Shown: positions 33,800 through 45,149 of the stretch, piece after piece | How the letters are laid out: every line of letters begins with the position of its first letter | Numbering within the stretch: position 1 is the first letter of the stretch | Program-made: the position numbers and the translations under genes | NCBI GenBank assembly: GCA_000827265.1 | Contig: KN834764.1 | Location: 664,837 to 728,836 of the forward strand | Reading direction: 5' to 3' | Source: Collybiopsis luxurians FD-317 M1 | Taxonomy: Eukaryota > Basidiomycota > Agaricomycetes > Agaricales > Omphalotaceae | DNA: 64,000 nt | The notes under the pieces: model-generated | What the model was told of the DNA's origin: nothing | Databases searched by the model: none | What the model saw: the letters and a program-made list of their open reading frames with translations, nothing else

Positions 33800-34898
33800 A
33801 ACTGGGACATATAGATGCAACCGTGCAATAGAATTCAGGAAAGTTGGTAGGGCAGATACTCAAACCATTGGTCGAGGGCTATATAATAGCTATCTGGGGC
33901 TTAGATTCAATCTGCCATGCATAGGCAACAAAACTGACCATGTTCGGAGTCGCCGGTTCATGAGTTCATCGGACTCTATGTTTACGCTAGGATAGGATAG
34001 GTGGAAGTGTAGAGTCTCAAGGAATGCTTCTTATGTGCGAAACTATGCCAAGTGATATTTTAATTCTTATTGCAGTTGTCATCCTTCGTGCGACGCCTGC
34101 CAAGGGCGGGATCGTAGAAGTGGCTGTTGTTGGTCCACGGACAAATTGAGTGCAACGGCTGGTGGTGGTGGTGGCGCGCCGTATTTTGCATCCCGTGATA
34201 CTGAACCAGGGTCTTCCAAGGATTCAGCGGCAGAATGCATTGCATGGCTGAAGAGGGTGAGCCAAAGTGGTGATGAGAGCGGGAGTGAGGGGATGAAGGG
34301 TCTTTTGTTCCGGCGGGAGTGATGTCAGTGCAGTGTTCAGAGGCCTGAAGGAGGCCGATGCAATAAAGTCCATAAATGACCCTCTCGCGGTAATTTGCTT
34401 AGCTCTTCGTGTTCTCGAATGAGTGGGGTAAAGAGGTTGGGGTGAAGAAAGCTCCGGATTTCATCTTCATATGTGTGTGAATGACTATTAACGGTATTAC
34501 ATTGTTCAAAGTCGATACCGCCTATATATGCCGCATTACAACATGAATGGATCCCTTAAAGAGTGTTGCGATAAAAGAACTACTAGAAAGAGGCGTTGAA
34601 AATGTAATTAATCCTATGCGGAAATCAAAATAGTATGTTAATATCAGTATTAAGAAAGAACTCACCTGCGGATAAGGCTAGAATAACAGATAGTTGACTG
34701 AACTGGAGGTGGTCACGGTTAAGGGCTAAGATGTGAGGATTGTAAGACGGCCTAATCTGCGAAGGAAATAAGACGATACAACGGAACACGGGAGGCGCTC
34801 CATTACTAACCGGTACGTTGCAGGCCACAGGCTTGATCATTGTTTACGGCTCATTGTTTACGGTGATCATGATGGAAGTGGAAGGGGGCAACTGCAAC
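33800..34898. other. Intergenic, no gene recognised
   Basis: CG-containing sequence with short frames only (33792-33995 plus, 34060-34245 minus, 34625-34840 minus) and no domain I recognise. Confidence 0.35.
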
Positions 34899-35207
34899 CA
34901 CTGCGGAGATTTTACAATGTTGGCGGCACACAAAGCCAGAGGTTTTCCAGAGGTTTGGAACAAAATGTTCGTGATTTTTACAATGAGGCTGGTTAAAATA
35001 ATCTCCCCGAGGTTATTCGAAGATTATCCTCAAATTGAGGGTATGTTGAGGTTATGGTGAGGTTATTTTAACTTACAAATATTCTCACCATAGCTGCTGC
35101 AATGTCATTCTAAAAAGCCTCATTGCAAAAAATGTGAGAATTTTGTTCCGAAGCTCCATAAAACCTTTGGCTTTCTCCCCAACGGGCATCGTGAATTCCC
35201 CGCAGTG
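34899..35207 (-). mobile_element. CACTG-ended MITE, copy 2 (309 bp)
   Basis: It starts CACTGCGGAGATTTTACAAT and ends ATCGTGAATTCCCCGCAGTG, with AAC directly repeated on both sides. Its inside matches the reverse complement of the copy at 21353-21660 (for example GAGGTTATTTTAACTTAC and GGCTTTCT...GTGAATTCC). It ends 231 bp before the start codon of the hydrolase gene, so it lies in that promoter region. Confidence 0.85.
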
Positions 35208-35438
35208 AACGCGATTGGGCCATTTTTGCCATGGTTACGGACAAAGTGAACTGAAATATCCTCTTCCCTAAAGGCCTAAAGAGCTAAAGAGGTAGCAGAA
35301 AATCTGGCTCCATCACGTGAGGTTAGCGGGATTTGGATGTCGTCTACCTTATCATGATCAGTTTTGATCGATTTAGTACTCGTGTAATACACGATTATCT
35401 TTAAGCATTGCACTCTGTTGTTATACTTTCCTCCTGCC

Positions 35439-37122
35439 ATGTCGTCGGCTCGTGTGTCCAACATAGACGGTTCGACGACCAAGGATGAACTCACCAGCTT
35501 TTTCGAATCCAAGGGCCTTTCTCTAGCTTCTCGACAACATATGCCATTTATTTGTACTGCGGAAGGACAGAAAACCTCCGTTGTATCTTTCGTAGATGAA
35601 TCCACTCTCAAGAAAGCCCTATCGCTACCCTCCGCTGAGAGGGTACTAAACGACAGAGTTATTGACATTGATGATGGCTTCGATGGGTACACTGTCTTGT
35701 CCGAAGGCACTCGGGTGGAGTAAGGATGTCTCTCTTTCAGCAAGAACCATGACCTGACATTGATTTCCTTCTACAGCATCCTCGCCTTGCATGGGCTGAA
35801 TGGACATGCATTCCGGTCATGGGAGTCTCACGATGCAAGCTTTATGTGGCTTCGAGACTGCCTGCCAGAACAAATGCCTGGTGTCCGGATTTTGACTTAT
35901 GGCTACAATGCAAATGTGTATTCCGATGTGTCAACAGGACGGATGCGAACGTTTTCAGAAACGTTTCTTGAAAGGTTGAGATACATGCGGGAAAGCGATC
36001 CCGTCAGTTCTTGAGCAGCATTTCCAAATCTCGTACAATTACTTGCATACTAATCGCACACCAGTAGGACAGGCCACTGATTATCATTGCGCATTCTATG
36101 GGTGGCCTGATTGTCAAACAAGTACGAGAGCCCTCTTACTTTAGTAGATGTTACGTGTCACTAACAAGCACTCTCTAGGCTCTACTCATTGCCCACACAA
36201 GGGCTGATGGACGATTCGACTCGATAATAAATTCTGTCACCGGAATAGTCTTCCTTGGGACACCTCATCAGGGTGGTAACGGTGTTGACGCAGCAAAGTT
36301 CGTCGCCAACTTTGTGCGAGCATTCAACATAGACGTTCGAGTTGACCTTATCAAATCCCTTGACCCAAAGTCGATGGTTCTCTTTGACCTCACAGACGAC
36401 TTCCGACAGCTCGTATCAAGCAAGGGAATAGAAATTGCCACTTTGTACGAGACTAAGAAGACCAAGATTGGGGTTTTTTCAAGCAAAGTATGGGTGAGAA
36501 TCAGTGCATCCGGACCTTTTGAACAAAATTTTTCATAAATCATCTTAGATTGTTGAAGAGCGGTCCGCAATTCTAGGCGTTGTGCGTGAACGCAAGGCAG
36601 CGATTGACGCCACTCATACCAACTTGTGCAAGTTCAGAAGCTCTACAGACAGCTCTTTAATTAGCACGCTCCAAGTGCTCAAAGAGTTCTGCAAAGACGT
36701 GGTACCTATCATTTCAGCTCGCCATCAAACTACTCAACCGCCCCCACCTGAAGACCTAAAATACGTGGCTCTTTCGAATCCTGATGAACTTGATTCTAGT
36801 CGAGAGTATCCTGTATTTATTTTGGGACAATATACTTATTGGGGTGAGGAGTGTTCATTTTCATCTACGAACTCTGTTCTTATGGACTTTCTGCTTTATA
36901 GCCCTCAGCTACGTCGACAACAGGTATGCCATGGCTATCCTTGCGTACGATAGTAATGGCAGAATCGTTGGAAGATGGTCAAAACAGGGTGCCCGCTATG
37001 TACATCGTATCGAATTTGATGAAAGCAACCGGCAAGTTTCCTTTGTAGGTCAAGGAAATCTCTCAGTGGTGTTTCACCTATCCGAGCTGAAGGTTACAAG
37101 CTCGACCAGGCTCTATGGCTAA
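35439..37122 (+). CDS. SERAC1/DUF676-like alpha/beta hydrolase with RRM-like N-terminus
   Basis: Six exons: 35439-35719, 35777-36002, 36068-36121, 36179-36487 (or 36493), 36549-36843 and 36902-37122, giving about 461-463 aa with all phases consistent. Residues 1-94 form a small RRM-like fold (VSNIDGSTTKDELTSFFESK ... SVVSFVDESTLKKAL). Then comes the hydrolase: LALHGLNGHAFRSW, RILTYGYNA and the nucleophile elbow IIAHSMGGLIV with Ser179 (Gly of G-x-S replaced by Ala). VFLGTPHQGG follows. SERAC1-type proteins are lipase-like enzymes acting on membrane lipids or signalling; the substrate here is unknown. The C-terminal exon (YWALSYVDNRYAMAILAYDS) is beta-rich and unassigned. Exon 3 is only 54 nt. 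A MITE sits just upstream. Confidence 0.8.
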
Positions 37123-38086
37123 TGCGTGGTTCGGAACCGTACTCACGAAACGTTGAATGTGCAATGGAAAAAGTTCCTGTTAGCTCTTCTGGAATGTATG
37201 AAAATCGGAGTGATAATACCAGATGCATATGAGGGATCGGTCTATTGAATGTATTTCCTCTCCCTGTCGAGTTTGGAGTTATTTTAACTTCTTTATTTCC
37301 TTTTGTTCTGGGTTGAGACTGGGCATCTTTTCAATTGTTATGAGCACCTCCAACCTTGCCGAGTTAGTTAGGTAGTTATTGAGCGGCATGGTCATTCAGA
37401 AATCCGGCGTTCAGATCTTGAATTGTGCCGTGGGCCCGTGTAATTCCCTTCCTTGAAGTTCCTTCCTTCCTTATACCATGCAGTCAGGGTTCTGTCTGGC
37501 CTTTTTCTACGGGCAGTTACCTACAAGCATTGACCATACTAAAAACGCTACTCTAGTCCTCAAGGTTACAAGTTGAAAGAGTAAAAAGGCAGCGGGAAAA
37601 CCACAGAGCTTTGTCCGCAGTACAAAGATCGCTGATGGTGAGGGTTCGAATCCCTGCCGTATCACTTGCTGGCATTTAATTTGGTTTTTTCGACCTTAGA
37701 TGAGTTGACCACGCTGAATTTGTGTAGGGTGATCTAAACGAGAAGTTATAAGGGATCGACGAATAGCCTGGTTTTCGTCAAACTTTAAAATCAGATGAAA
37801 AAATTTAAAGTTCAGTCTTTCTGACAGTCGAGCCGTGCCGTTTAATATACTTCTTTCTTTCTTTCTCCCCAACCGAATACCCCACCGTGATTAATGTGTG
37901 GTAACTTCAGATAGACGAACTGTCAAAATAACTGGAGCTTACTGTGTTTGTTGTCTCAGCCGCTGACGATCGGATGGCTGTCCAGGATCCTTTGCATGAT
38001 TATTTAAGAAGTAAATCGGAAGGCCCAACCTACTCACCCTCCATTCTGTCCCTCATACTATCCTCGAGGTATCGATCAAACTCGCC
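37123..38086. other. Intergenic between hydrolase and DUF1772 paralogue 2
   Basis: It contains a CTTT run at 37853-37864 and an isolated RNA polymerase III B-box-like GGTTCGAATCC at 37643-37653, with T-runs at about 37684-37689. No cloverleaf could be built, so no tRNA is called. Confidence 0.4.
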
Positions 38087-38703
38087 ATGTCCGCCTTTGT
38101 TGGATTGCCGATTGACGTGCGCATCGCCGTCGCCCTAGGATTAACTGGATGCGCCTGGACCTCCGGTACGTCTTCTCCAATATTACGAGTACGCTGAAAT
38201 CTTACTTTATTATGGTTCATTTAGGAGCCAACCTGTCCTGCTCATACATCGCCGGAGGGTCCTTGACCGACCCTCTTCCTCCATCCGCAGTCGCACCTCC
38301 GGTCCGCCTCTCCCGCATGTGGCAAAACGTCTACAACAGAGGAGGCAAGATGGTGCCACCAGCAGCTATAGGCACCTCTCTCGCCTTTGCCTATGCCGCG
38401 TATTTTACCCCGACGAACGTACCGAATTCTCTTCAACACGCACGTACGATCTTTGCCGTCTGTAGCCTCATAACGATATCGGTTATACCGTTTTGGTTGA
38501 TCGTTATGGCTCCTACTATTAATGCGTTGAATGATCGAGCTGCTGCTCCGCAAGCGAGGGGCGAAAAACATGTTGGGACTACGTCGGTGGATGATAGTAA
38601 TGAGACCAAGAAGTTGATTACCAAATGGGCATGGTTGAATGGTGTGAAGGGAGTGTATTTGTTTGCTGCTATGGGCCTTGGGTTTTCGGTTATTTTATTC
38701 TAG
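38087..38703 (+). CDS. DUF1772 membrane protein, paralogue 2
   Basis: Exons 38087-38165 and 38225-38703 encode 185 aa. The first exon has exactly the same length (79 nt) and phase as in the paralogue at 20328. Sequence is close throughout: MSAFVGLPIDVRIAVALGLT, SLTDPLPPSAV, RMWQNVYNRGGKMVPPA, LAFAYAAYF and GLGFSVILF. Four hydrophobic segments are predicted, as in the paralogue. The two genes are 17.8 kb apart in the same orientation, which suggests a duplication followed by insertion of other sequence. Substrate unknown; DUF1772 includes anthrone oxygenases. 38704-39415 downstream holds no supported gene (the frame 38778-39083 has no motif). Confidence 0.8.
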
Positions 38704-39415
38704 TATATGTGAGAGAGGGTCGCGTTTCTACCCCGTCTCAATACTGACGATCAACGACGATAGGACAATGGAGAAAGATGCAAGGGAGAGAGAGCTTCGG
38801 TAAAAAGCGCGTAATTAGCATCGACGGAAGTATATTAATGTTACCAAAATTTTTCTATCATTCCTCCGTTGAGAGTCCGAAAGCAATTATTCAATTTTGG
38901 GACAAATTCGCGCCCCGCAATACGCCGAAGCCTGCTGCGATTGACTCGGGTGACCAGAGAGCAGTTACCCTGCAGGCAGTAAAGTTGACTTTCGTGAGGA
39001 GCATGGGGCACGCGACTTGTGAACAAAGTCCTGGTTATTTGCTAATGAGTAGTTTGAGTTTACGTTTTGAGTTTAGCCGGTAAATGGAATCGACATGCAG
39101 GTGACTCGTTTGTGAGCATCCATGGGGAATGGAAAGATTCGGCCGCCTAACGGCCAGCCACCTACTACTGTGTCTATGCCCCATACAATCCGCCAATGAC
39201 GGGTTGTTGAAGCAATCTCTGATCTTTCTGACCTCAGGATTGTTTACCTTCCGGTGGCTGGGTCAGCGACTTCGCCAAAAATAGAGAACTGCCGCCGGCA
39301 TAAATTAACCGCCGTTCAGCCGAAGCGTAGATTTCGGTTCAAACGTCATCAGGTCTGCATCATACGGTTGTCGACATGCACTCCTACGGAAGTCTTCCGA
39401 TGATCATACATAAAG

Positions 39416-39421
39416 TATATA
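39416..39421 (+). promoter_or_regulatory. TATA box of the MFS gene
   Basis: TATATA in AAAGTATATAGGGCG, 61-66 bp upstream of the start codon and followed by CT-rich sequence (CTTTGCCTTTGACTCTCTCG). Confidence 0.6.
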
Positions 39422-39481
39422 GGGCGCATGGGAGCCTTGGGCGTGGGCGACTACCTTTGCCTTTGACTCTCTCGCTCAATA

Positions 39482-41899
39482 ATGTCCAAGCCTTCGTCAA
39501 AGCCTCTACCGCTATCAGATCGCTCAGATAGTAGGGATTCATCTACACCCACGTCCACCGTTATCGAGCACTCTCATCCGAAAATCACAATGGGAAGTAA
39601 AGAAAAAGAGGCGACGAATGAGGAATCTGATGAGGGACCCATAGTGGTTGATTGGGAAGGTCCCGATGATCCAGCGAACCCGAAGAAGTGCATATCCATA
39701 TGATGTTTCTGTTTTCTTAATCGAATGAATGTTGATCTGTCAATTTTTTGTAGCTGGCGTTTTGGTCAAAAATGGGCAGCGACGACTATCGTCTCTGCAT
39801 TCACATTTATCAGTCCTGTTTCTTCCTCCATGGTCGCGCCTGCTACAGAAGCAGTTGCCGCTGAGTTTGGAATAACGAGTGATGTACTCATAGCGATGAC
39901 AACAAGTATTTTTATATTGGCGTACGGTGAGTGTAAAGGTCAGAAATTTGGAACATTAACTGAAATCCTTGTGACGCAGCTGTTGGCCCATTGGTAGGGT
40001 TAACCTTCCTTAGACTGAATACCTCGTGTATTGATGAATTATGTTACAAGTTTCTCGGCCCTCTCAGTGAGATATACGGCCGTTCAAGGGTATTGCAAGG
40101 CGCGAATATGTTTTATCTTGGTACGCATTTTCATTGGTATTCCTTTTGCGTCTTCTTGACCGAAGTAAATATAGTTTGGAACCTTGTTTGCGGTTTTGCT
40201 CAAACGTCAACACAACTTATCGTGTTTCGTTTCCTCGCTGGACTAGGTGGCTCCGCGCCTCTCGCTGTAGGCGGGGGTACACTTGCTGATGTTTGGAAGC
40301 CCGAGGAGGTAAATAAACCCTTTCTCTTCCCTTGCGAAATTCACCGACCAAACCTTTTCTTCCTGTAGCGAGGAAAAGCAATCGCAGTCTACAGTCTCGC
40401 TCCGCTCATGGGCCCAGTTCTCGGTCCGATAGCTGGAGCTTGGATTGCAGAACGGACAACGTGGAGATGGGTGTTTTGGTCGACGACAATGGTTGATGCG
40501 GCTATCCAGGTCGCTGGATTGTTTTTCTTACAAGAGAGTACGTGTTCATCCCTACGGAGTTCTATTATTGTCGTCTGACGCTTGGATTATTAGCATTTGC
40601 TCCAGTTCTCCTTGAACGTAAAGCTGCCAAAATTCGAAAAGAGCTAGCTGGAGACCCGGAGAAAGGGGCCTCCACCCCGAGAGAGGTAAAGACGGTGTTC
40701 TCGAGTCAGGAAGGACGAACGTGAGTGGGAGACATCGTTTTGACATCTTCATAGATCCTTATCTTCCAATGCTATCTAGGATCAAGGAAATTTTCAAGAA
40801 ATCTCTAACCCGTCCTTTCATGATATTCGCGCGAGAACCGATCGCTCAAGTGATTGGCCTGTACATGGCGTTTGTATATGGAGTCTTTTATTGTACGTAT
40901 ACCTAGTGATTTTCCTTGCTTCATCTGCATAACGAATTCTCTCTTATGAAGTGTTTCTTACGACGATCCCGACGATATTTTCCGAGGTGTACAAGGAGAA
41001 AGTTGGTATAGGTGCGCATTACTCTCGTTTTCTTTTCTTTGTGATAGCCTTACCCTCCCTCAACCAGCTGGCCTTAACTACATTGGTCTAGGCATCGGCC
41101 TCAGTTTTGCCTCTCAACTAAATGCTCGATACATGGACAAGATCTACATCTATCTCAAAAACCGAAACCCCATCAAGGACAAGGATGGGAATGGAATCGG
41201 TCAACCGGAGTTTCGTGTACCATCTATGTTTCTGGGGTCGCTGATGTTGCCTATTGGGTTGCTGCTTTCGGGTTGGGCGGCACAGGAAAGGGTGCATTGG
41301 GTCGTTACTGATATAGTGGGTGGACCCCTTGAATTGATTCGACTACGATTTCTCACCTTTTCTATCGCTCAATCAGGGAATGGCATTCGTCGGAGCCGGA
41401 GTCATTCTTACTTTCCAATCGATGCAGACGTATGTCGTTGATACGTTTACGTTGCACGCTGCCAGTGGTACGTAGAACACCCTGCCGGTCTAAATTTGTT
41501 TATCTAACGTATTTTGAATGGGTCTATTGGGTCTATTTAGCACTCGCATGTGTATCGTGTCTTCGCTCGTTTGCCGGGTTTGGGTTTCCGCTCTTCGCGC
41601 CTGCGATGTATAATGCGTTGGGATTTGGTAAGGGGGACACCATTTTGGCGGCGGTTAGTATAGCTATTGGTTGGCCTGCGTGAGTACTTTGTTTATTGTA
41701 TGTTTTGCTATCACCACTTCTCCTCCGATTTCGCTTCCTGCTCTTCCTCCTTCTCTTCCGTCTCCTCCCCCTGTTCCTTTCCGAATGTGCTAGAGCGATA
41801 CTTACTAATGTTATTTTTTTTGGCTCGGGTTGCAGACCGATAATATTCTGGAAATATGGTCAAGCGATTAGAATGAAGAGCAAGTATGCGAAAAAGTAA
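39482..41899 (+). CDS. MFS transporter, DHA1-like (535 aa)
   Basis: Thirteen exons with consistent phases: 39482-39687, 39754-39926, 39980-39993, 40051-40120, 40175-40308, 40369-40537, 40594-40720, 40780-40892, 40952-41011, 41068-41315, 41377-41467, 41541-41679 and 41836-41899. The protein opens with a Ser-rich cytosolic tail, then the conserved DWEGPDDPANPKNWRFGQKW and 12 expected membrane segments. GPLSEIYGRSRVL fits MFS motif A. RFLAGLGGSAPLAVGGGTLA and LAPLMGPVLGPIAGAW fit motif C and its neighbours in the drug:H+ antiporter-1 family. The C-terminal half contains ETFAPVLLERKA and SFAGFGFPLFAPAMYNALGF. It probably exports small molecules from the plasma membrane; the substrate is unknown. 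Exon 3 is only 14 nt. Confidence 0.9.
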
Positions 41900-42819
41900 T
41901 GCGACAAAGATCACCCGCGCCTTCTCCCGCCAAAAAAAGGGATTTCCTTCGAGTAAACGAAAAGCTTTTCACCTATGATAACGAGTATACACGCACAATG
42001 CCGGTAATGATTATGTGTTCTGCAAAACAAATGCAGGGGGTTTCCCTGCGACATACCATACAAAATTTCTTATTTAACGTTACCACTTAATCTTACGTGT
42101 ATCTTTTAGGTTTGGAGCTAGCATATTAATCATCGGATGATTCGCATACGTTCTGGCGTTTTTATTTTTGTTCTTCGAACTTGAAGTTGGGTAGTTTTTT
42201 CTTCTTCGATCTGGATCCTTTTCGTCCTCTAGTCTGTTGGCATGACCTTGTTCCTTGTAATTGTTGTATGCCTTTACGTCCCCACTCTCCCCCCTTCCCC
42301 CACCCACTCATCCTCGACTCCTGCATACCTGGTTCATTCTTGTAGCCGTAGAACTCGACTTGTCATTTAGAAATATCATTAAAACGTCTCAAAGCTAATG
42401 TACCCTTCAGTTCTGAGTTTCAAGAGATGGCTTCGCCTCGAGCCTCAAAGTCATGATCGGAATGGAAGTTGGTTGTTGACGACTGTCAGAGCTTGAGTGT
42501 CAGCTCAAACGTTAAACAAGCTTAACAATTCACCCCGTTTGTCGAGTTGATCGCCGTCGCAAGGGACAGAAATTTGAGGGCTGCCGCCAAGATATCTTTG
42601 CTTCCTTTTAACGAAGCGAATATGTTCCAGTCTTCTTTGCCAGCAATAACAAAACCTGAACGAAAACGTGGTATAATGAACTTAGGCGATGGATACACGT
42701 AAGTTTGAATTCAAGCGGCCTTTAACCATGGCAGGGTCAATGCAGGATCGCGGCAGTCGAGACGAGGCGAATACTCTCCGATATGGCATCGAATATAGGA
42801 ACAATGTCCGTCAGAAAAG
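41900..42819. other. Intergenic, MFS 3' flank and DyP upstream region
   Basis: Short frames without motifs. No gene supported. Confidence 0.4.
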
Positions 42820-42826
42820 TATAAAA
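42820..42826 (+). promoter_or_regulatory. TATA box of the DyP peroxidase gene
   Basis: TATAAAA, 116-122 bp before the start codon. A CT-rich stretch (CCCTTCCCTCTCCCTTCTCC) and a GA repeat (42924-42938) lie between it and the ATG. Confidence 0.6.
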
Positions 42827-42941
42827 TATGAAGTGCAGCTTCCAAGCGGCTCTCCTGTACCAACCCCTTCCCTCTCCCTTCTCCCCTCTTTGAATTTTCG
42901 ATCCCTAACTCTCGAGCTTGACTTGAGAGAGAGAGAGAGAG

Positions 42942-45149
42942 ATGAAGATCACACTCGTTTCGTTATTTGCAGTTTCTGCCTTCCAGGGCGTACATTCTTG
43001 GCCCGGTTCTAGTTTCCATTTTCCTCCTTTTTCAAGTCCTCCTTCTATTCCCAAGTTTCCATGTTTCTCTTGCAAAGGACAGCGAAATAGTTCGATCTTC
43101 ATCAGTAAGCATTTAATTCCGGACTCGGATGCATTGCAAGCATGGACGCTCACGAATTCTACAGATCCCGCCGCTCAGCCGGCCCTACCCTCCGCTCAGC
43201 AGGCATCGAATGCTGCTGCTTCTGCAGGGTTGAATCTTACCGACATTCAGGGTGATATCCTGTAAGTAATCTCTTTCCGATACTTGCTGTTGGTCGGATT
43301 GACTGATTCGGAACTCAAGTGTTGGAATGAAGAAAAACAAGGAGCTGTTTTTCTTCTTCAGCATCGCGAATGCTCAGGCCTTCAAGTCCCATCTCGGAGC
43401 AGATATTCTCCCTTTGATTACTTCGACCACCCAACTGCTCTCGGTGAACACGCAGCCCATTACCACTCTCAACATCGCCTTCTCTCAAAATGGCCTTACA
43501 GCTATGGGAAGGACGGACAACCTGGGCGACTCTCTCTTCTCCAACGGACAGCTGTCTGATGCTTCGAGTCTTGGCGATCAAACCGCCAACTGGGTCTCAG
43601 CTTTTGCCGGTACCGATATTGACGGTGTCCTGCTCCTTGCCTCGGATACGTTAGACAATGTGAACAATCTGCTCACTCAAATCCAGTCAACCTTAGGCAG
43701 TTCAATTTCGGAGGTTTATCGTATCCAAGGGCAGGCGAGGCCTGGGGATCAGGCAGGCCATGAACGTAAGATGGATTCCTTCCATTAGGTTTTGAACGTT
43801 TCTGATTAAGGAATTGGTTGCTTAGATTTTGGGTTCATGGACGGAATCAGCAACCCAGCGATCTCCGGATTCTCGACGCCCCTTCCCGGTCAGGCAGTAG
43901 TTGCACCAGGAATAATCCTAGTCGGAGAACGAGGTGACGGAACAAGACGTCCTTCCTGGGCTAAAGACGGCTCGTTCCTTGCCTTCCGTCAACTCCAACA
44001 GCGTGTCCCCGAGTTCAACAAGTTCTTACGCGACAATGCTCCCACTGAACCTAACCTTTCTGTCGATCAGAACGCAGAGCTTCTTGGAGCTCGAATGATG
44101 GGACGATGGAAGAGTGTGAGTACTGATCTGAACTTTTCCCGAGCACTTGTTTATCGAGGTGTTGTCCTTTTATAGGGTGCTCCAGTCGATCTTGCCCCTC
44201 TTGCGGACGATCCCGCTTTGGCGGCGGATCCTCAACGGAATAACAACTTCAATTATACTCATGCAGGTTTCGACTTTACCACTGACCAATCTCACTGTCC
44301 TTTCTCCGCACATCTTCGAAAGACGAACCCTCGTGCAGACTTGGGGGGTAACTTCCCCAATCATATTATGCGGGCTGGGATTCCGTACGGACCTGAAGGT
44401 AATGGTCATCCGTACAAGCTCGCCGGATAATAACTGCTCACAACATTCCGCTACACTCTTTAGTTACCGACGCCGAGGCTGCTTCTGGTTCTTCGAGCAC
44501 GGATTCTAACCTCGAGCGAGGGTTAGCCTTTGGTATGCCTTGACTTGCATAACTTCATACCCTTATCTAAATTTCGGCCTACAGTCGCATACCAATCGTC
44601 TATCGCCACAGGTTTCAAATTTCTTCAACAGACCTGGGCAAATAACCCATCGTGAGTAGTGTGTAAATTTGATGTAGCAATACACTGACGTGTCTGTCCG
44701 TCTATCGCAGATTCCACACATGTAAGTAGCTTCAATCGGTCTTTCGTTGAATCTCATCCTGACTGTCGGTACTTTCAATCGCAACTGTAGCGAAGTAAGT
44801 GCTCCATTCTCTCAAGCTTGCCACATTTCTGACAAAGCTTCTTCCTTCCTTCAACAGTGTCGTGAGTACCAAATCCATCCAGTGATGGAATTTCTAAGTT
44901 TTCTGACTCCCTTCCGTAGGGTCAAGATCCCATTATCGGAGTCGCTCCGGGAGGAGGAGTTAGGAGCTCTGGTGGATTGAATCCACAGAACACGGCGCAT
45001 GCTACTACCATAAATCAAGGTATGCGTTTAATCTCTTTGAAAGAGTATTTGCAGATACTCATGCAATTGTAGACTTTGTTATTTCCCGAGGAGGAGAGTA
45101 CTTCTTCGCTCCCTCTCTTTCGGCCATTCAGCATACGCTTTCTGTTTGA
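42942..45149 (+). CDS. Secreted DyP-type heme peroxidase (536 aa)
   Basis: Eleven exons: 42942-43261, 43320-43765, 43826-44115, 44176-44398, 44464-44532, 44585-44651, 44711-44721, 44791-44794, 44858-44861, 44920-45019 and 45073-45149. All phases fit. The N-terminus MKITLVSLFAVSAFQGVHS is a signal peptide. LTDIQGDILVGMKKNKELFF opens the catalytic domain. GFMDGISNP is the GXXDG motif with the distal Asp. DQSHCPFSAHLRKTNPR carries the proximal heme His, and FPNHIMRAGIPYG and GGEYFFAP are further family blocks. DyPs use H2O2 to oxidise dyes and phenolics, and in wood or litter fungi aid lignin attack. Two 4-nt exons (CGAA and TGTC) are needed to join FHT to GQDPIIGVAPGG as FHTSNVGQDP. The first exon also contains a GTAAGC...CAAG stretch (43104-43149) that could be spliced. 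Confidence 0.92.

Noticed and set aside
37641..37658. tRNA-like B box (GGTTCGAATCC) with T-run downstream
   Set aside because: No matching acceptor, D or anticodon stems could be drawn upstream, so it is not called a tRNA. It may be chance or an old polymerase III relic.
38778..39083. 101-codon ORF downstream of DUF1772 paralogue 2
   Set aside because: No domain, no promoter signal and unlikely residue pattern; probably chance in the 3' flank.
39482..45149. Possible secondary-metabolite cluster (MFS transporter, DyP peroxidase, DUF1772)
   Set aside because: No backbone synthase (PKS, NRPS, terpene) or P450 is present. Adjacency alone does not support a cluster.
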